Below are positions 59,201 to 64,000 of a stretch of 64,000 nucleotides of DNA, one piece after another. Each line of letters begins with the position of its first letter. Positions within the stretch are counted from its first letter, which is position 1. The notes beneath the pieces are model-generated. The model did no database searches and had not been told where the DNA came from. It saw only the letters and a program-made list of their open reading frames with translations. The stretch spans positions 4,712,001-4,776,000 of the forward strand of contig NC_089435.1 in NCBI RefSeq assembly GCF_026210795.1. The letters run 5' to 3'. The stretch is from Rhizophagus irregularis. Taxonomy: Eukaryota > Glomeromycota > Glomeromycetes > Glomerales > Glomeraceae. Made by a program: the position numbers and the translations under genes.

Positions 59201-61885
59201 TAATAAGATCTTTGAAGTATAAGAATTATGAAATCCAAGGTTTTTTTGCAACCACTTCATCATTTCCTTTATAGTTAAAATCCCGGCAGGATTGTTAGAA
59301 TCATCTGGAGAAGGTATTGTTAACGTAGCTGCAGTATAAACACTTAAATGACTATCTATAAATCCTGGTTCTGAATCATACGAAGTTTTAATAATGGATG
59401 CTAAATGTGCAAGATAATCTTCACAAGAAATTATCCATAAAGGAGGTTCTTTACTAATACCTTCCCAATATTCATTTGTTATTACTGATAATGGCAATTT
59501 TCTTCCCTCAAGGTATGATTGGTAAAGTTCCGAATACTCTTGTAATTCAAATTTATCGAATTGCTTTGATCGTGGAAAAAGAGGATTATGATATTTTTGT
59601 TTTATAATCAAACATCCTGCTATAATTCCATTATTTAATATATTTTCTTGCATTTGTAATGTTGTCATCATTATGGATAATTCTTCAAAACTATAAGAGG
59701 AAATACTTTCTTCAGGTACCAAGATATTTTCGTAATAAGTTTTAAAACTAAGTCGAAGCATTTCATGCTCAATCAATGCATCACCTTCACTCATGGATGG
59801 AGAATGGCAAGCAAATTGTACTTCCGATTCGTTTGATTTCATGCATCGAGAATGTATAAACTTATTACAAGATCCACATCGATAGCCTTGATGCATCACG
59901 CCCCATAAAGGCATGCGACACACCATACATAATACTAAAGTAAAAAGGTTCACAAGGCGAAAAGAGTGTCCAGAAACAGTCTTTGAAATAATGGCAGTTT
60001 TATAATCAATGTTTTTCAAAGAATCATTACAAATAACCTCTCTTTGACCGTAAGTTATATCACAATATCTTGGAGTTGACAATTTATACAATTTGTGTTC
60101 TCCTGATTCCACTGAATACTCTGTCAAAAATTCTCCATCAGCTAAATTATAACATGTAAAATGAACATTTAGCTTACAACCACCACACCGTAAACCAAAA
60201 CCAGATATTGGCTTAAAACATTGAACACACGCATTTGGATGTTCAGTAGGTATAAATTGACCATGCATATCTACTATAGAAGCATGTTTTGTAACAGTAA
60301 GGGAAGCGTGTTTATTTTCTTTACCGTTTCGAGTGTCAAGGAAAATGTGCGGCAAAAACTGGTGGAGATGAACATCTTTTATAACAGACATTGAAGCTCT
60401 CTTTGAATTTTTTATTGATGTATCATTTTGTTTCTCCTTAACCGACAAATCATGCATATATCCCACGTTTGGCAGTGCTTCTCCAACTGAAGGATGCCCT
60501 GTACTATTTCTCCAAAAATAAAATAGAATGTTTACAGCCCGATTACGACTCATTGTATCACCATGTGCCATGATTTCTATAACATCATTATAGAGGTCTG
60601 GTTTACATAGAATCATAATTCCAATAGTCCGATGCATCTGATATAATGTATCCAAAGGAGAATCCTCAACTGAAATAAATTGTATAATCGAATACAATAA
60701 AGGAGTAAACATTGAATCAACATAATAAGCATCAATGTCAAGATCTCCAGTATATGAAATAGAAAGTCTCCTTGATAACTTTCTAGCCGCGCTTTGTCTA
60801 CGATTAAAACTATATTCATCATCTGATCTATCAACATTAGAATTAGGTAAATGTTCTGAATCTGGTAAATTACCGGGTGGTATTGGATCTTCTGAGTTTA
60901 TGGTTATGTTTATGTATGATGAATTTTCAAATTCTACAAGAATAAATAATTTTAATATGAGTAAATATTGAATAAAATTCAGTTCTAGATTCGTTAAAAC
61001 CTGCCATTCGTAGTGATCTTTCCATTGGACTTCCCACGACGCAAAGATGAGGCGACAATTATATCATCACTCGTATCACTTTGACAAGCAATCAATTGTG
61101 GAATTAAGGAATCAGCATAAAATATCAATAGCTTCGCACGTAAAACATCATTAAAAATATTAAATCCTGGCATCATTGCCATCCCCAATTCATACAACCA
61201 ACCCGGCGAATATGGATTTTGATTAACCAGTAAATGAGCGACATCAAGTACTATTGATTGTAATGCATTAGGTGGGCGAGATGGTCTTGGAGTAATAACT
61301 TTATATCGACAATCATTTTGAACAATATCGTATAAAACTTCTAAAATGCGTTCTAGTATGCCAGAACTTTTGTTTCGGTTTGATAAATCGCGTTTAGATC
61401 GTGATGGCGATGGCGAACGAGATCGATTTGGTGAAGGGTCTCGTGAAGTATAGGGAGACTCAGGTGGCGTGGCAGACATTCTAATAATATTAAATTTTAA
61501 TCTAATAAATAATCACAATCACGCAACTATTACATCAAAGATAAAAATGCATCACATCAAAAAAGGATTACCTATCTCCAAAGTAAATTCCATTCATCGA
61601 ACAAACTATCAATACATCTCTAAGTTGACTTAATAAATCGCAAGTATCATCGGTATTAAAAAAATTTTGCAGATTTGGATTTGTATTAACTTCATGAAAT
61701 GAATCAGCTTGATTAACCATATTTTGAAAAGGAGAAGGAGGTTTTTTCCTTTTTTTTAGGTCATTTAATATTTGGCTTACAAGTTTACGAGTCTGAACTA
61801 CCTTAGGGAGCAATATATTTCCACCTTTCTTTGGAGCTTTAGGTAAGCTTACTGGACGTGAACGGCCATTACTGTTACTCTCCAT
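53214..61885 (-). CDS. Giant C1-finger protein, possible UNC80-like, 22 exons
   Basis: Exons (5'-3'): 61885-61572, 61480-61005, 60933-58604, 58533-58393, 58327-58113, 58045-57812, 57736-57617, 57533-57315, 57246-57106, 57026-56894, 56767-56599, 56516-56440, 56370-56263, 56193-55762, 55683-55369, 55298-55043, 54958-54834, 54749-54522, 54447-54172, 54081-53671, 53592-53467, 53399-53214; all join in frame to about 2343 residues. Intron 2 needs a GC donor. The N-terminus is Ser/Pro/Arg-rich. Two C1-type zinc fingers lie at about 487-524 (C-x2-C-x10-C-x2-C-x4-H-x2-C) and 586-639 (H-x12-C-x2-C-x13-C-x2-C-x4-H-x2-C). The rest is long and helical, HEAT/armadillo-like, with no enzyme motif. C1 fingers usually bind diacylglycerol or lipids. 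Overall size and repeat-like build suggest a scaffold, perhaps related to UNC80 of cation-channel complexes, but I could not verify that. Gene structure is sure; function is not. Confidence 0.8.
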
Positions 61886-62734
61886 TACTTACAGAACGTG
61901 AATCTTGAAGAAACTTTTTTAAAATATGAAAAAATTGAAAATGGAAAAACTTATAAATTATAATATTTTATAATTTAATTAATTAAATATAAAATATAAT
62001 TATAATAAATTATTAATTCAACTTTTTACGTAGAATTGTAGAATTGCGAGTTCTCGTCAAAAAAAAAAAATCCATTCGGAATTTATGTAAACTCCCTCTA
62101 AAAAAAACATTTACACGTGTGTAGTGTGTATTAAGAGTATTTTCTAATCTCGGTTAGCACTTTTGGAGATCCTTAGTACAAAAAAATGTAATCAAACTTT
62201 AATTATTTTCCGACTTTAAAATTTGTAATTGAGATTATTTGCTAACGTGGCATTCGAATCATATTAATTTTTAATTTATTATTATAATTAAATAAAGCGA
62301 AAAATTTTATTTGAAAAATGTATTACAGAAATTTTATAATAATTATTAAGGTAAATATAATTACAAAGAATTTCAGTTCGAGAATTATAAACAATCACTA
62401 CTGAAATATTTATATAATTAAAAATAAACATTGCTAATTTAATTTAGAATCAATTATGGATATCTGTTATAAATCCTATTTGTTACTAATAAATAGAATT
62501 ATTAACAAATATCTAACATATTTATGTTTATATTGTCTCAGATATTTCAGATCATTTGCATTTACTTTCATAAAATAAAATGCCATGATCATTAAAATAG
62601 CCAACGGCTTTATTAATGCCACCACCATCCCGCAAATTAAATGTGCAATATACAAATATATCATATTACAAAATAAAAAAAGGAAAATGCAAATGCAAGT
62701 GCAAAAAAAAAATACAATTATTTATTTCCATCCA
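61886..62734. other. Intergenic between two minus-strand genes
   Basis: The promoter of the giant gene and the 3' region of the G-alpha gene. Very A/T-rich; the 62-codon frame at 62476-62664 is not believed. Confidence 0.5.
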
Positions 62735-64000
62735 TCATAGGATACCACTATCTCGCAATGCATTCTGCAAAATTGTCTCTTTTACGGCCGCAAAAACAAG
62801 TCTAAAAAAAGTGTAAAGAAATTTAATATATAATTTAACTATTAGAGGGAGAAAACAAAAAAAAACCATTATAACTAACCGTATCTTTAAATAATAAAAT
62901 TAGTAGAATTTATAAAAAAAAACTTTAGTATCATAAAATATAACAGTATAAAAACCACTTAATGACTTTTACTTACATTCGATGTATCAGTAGCCTGTGT
63001 GAGACTATCATAAATTTCAAATACAGATAAAAAGTCAAATATAACTAATTCCTGTACAATTAAATGATCAAATAATTGTGAAAATGTTACTCACTGTGGA
63101 TATATATTGAGTCGAGCTCGATTGGTTTGTGTGAATCGCCATAATATATACTTTGCGGCTTTATTTACATCAGCACCCCCTAAACAAGAGAGACTCATAA
63201 TTTAATAATAGAGAAACAGAATTAAATTATACGAAATAAATGAATTACCGGAATATTCGGGAAAATATTGTTCAAGAGGTACCCTCGGTAGTTTTGCTCT
63301 GAACAAGTCAATTTTGTTAAGAAATAAAATAATTGAAGTTCTCAAAAACCATCTACTATTAATAACTGATTCAAATAATATGAGACTTTCTGCCATACGA
63401 TTCTAATAGTGGAAATAAAAAAAAAAGAATTATATCAATAATTGTTAATAAATTAATAAATTCGTTAAAAAAATATAAATTTTATTTATAATAATAATAA
63501 CACCTGGCCTGATTCTTCTAACAAAACTTGGTCATATTCGCTTAATGCCACACAAAAGATAATTGATGTGACGGCTTCAAAACAATGAATCCATTTTTTT
63601 CGCTCTGATCTTTGGCCTCCTACATCAAACATACTAAATAAAGTATTCGTTCAATAATTAAGGAAAATATTGATAAGAAGTTGCTTCGCTCCACACATAT
63701 TATTTACTTTTTTTTAAAAAAAAAAACGTACTGTATGCTCAGTTGACCCATATTAAATCTTGTTTCTGATATTCCTGTAGTTTTGGTTCTTGCGCGCAAA
63801 ACATCCGCTTCAACTGGAATATAACCATGAGCTCCAATCCGCCTTACTTCAGCAAAAAAGCTATAATCGCACAATTATCAAAACAATTAAAAAATGTAAG
63901 TAAATGCCCAATTCTGATGAACTTATCTAATAGTTTCGTATAATCATATATAGCATATACTAACTAAGGTGCTGAATCCATCAAATAAAAATGGCTTTGT
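62735..64000 (-). CDS. Heterotrimeric G-protein alpha subunit, fungal class III type (3' part)
   Basis: The gene runs off the window at its 5' end. Exons: 64000-63965 (partial), 63860-63732, 63633-63504, 63402-63249, 63179-63095, 63004-62977, 62884-62880 (5 bases) and 62801-62735. They encode [17 protein letters not shown], the switch I segment RARTKTTGI, switch [23 protein letters not shown], the TCATDT-like TQATDTSN and the C-terminus NALRDSGIL. It lacks the cysteine four from the end that pertussis toxin modifies in Gi-type subunits. The [19 protein letters not shown] and ALRDSGIL blocks fit the fungal class III subunits (GNA-3-like) that control adenylate cyclase. It acts at the plasma membrane as a GTP switch for a receptor. 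The N-terminal P-loop and lipidation site lie outside the window. Confidence 0.92.

Noticed and set aside
62476-62664. 62-codon hydrophobic minus-strand frame
   Set aside because: It lies just 3' of the G-alpha stop, probably in its 3' UTR; no supporting signal.

Overview
The window looks like nuclear DNA of an arbuscular mycorrhizal fungus, most probably Rhizophagus (Glomeromycotina). Reasons: extreme A+T richness with long homopolymer runs, genes split by short A/T-rich GT-AG introns, Rhizophagus-type F-box proteins whose N-terminus reads LPY.C...I....D...LY.C.FV....C...IP.LW..PFE, and sparse genes separated by kilobases of repeat-littered DNA. This is a judgement from memory of such genomes, not a search result. 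Exon models were built by hand from reading frame, splice signals and family conservation.

Layout. 0.7-10 kb: a small RRM protein (+), an F-box protein with a cysteine cluster (-), a putative two-pass membrane protein (+) and a long F-box protein (+). 11.6-13.5 kb: a complex tandem repeat array. 15.5-22 kb: a divergent O-fucosyltransferase-like gene (+), a palindromic MITE-like element and a second long F-box gene (+). 22.3-31.1 kb is a dense housekeeping block: mitochondrial elongation factor G2 (+), NUS1, the cis-prenyltransferase partner subunit (-), an alpha-arrestin with two PPxY motifs (+) and an O-fucosyltransferase-like gene (-). 31.9-47 kb continues the O-fucosyltransferase-like cluster: an intact gene (-), a broken copy carrying a MITE (-), a divergent copy (+) and a more canonical poly-Asn-containing member (+). 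47-53 kb has no convincing gene. 53.2-61.9 kb is one 22-exon gene (-) for a protein of about 2343 residues with two C1-type zinc fingers inside a large helical-repeat-like protein. 62.7-64 kb holds the 3' part of a G-protein alpha subunit gene (-), which contains a 5-nucleotide microexon.

The most notable signals are: (1) the locally expanded O-fucosyltransferase-like family. Four members share a phase-0 intron after the membrane anchor. Two keep a HWRME motif, two have lost its arginine, and one further copy is a pseudogene. (2) The G-alpha microexon and a probable GC-AG intron in the giant gene. (3) Several short non-autonomous elements with terminal inverted repeats flanked by TA, one sitting inside the pseudogene and two belonging to one family. 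(4) The giant C1-finger protein, whose identity (possibly UNC80-like) is unsettled.
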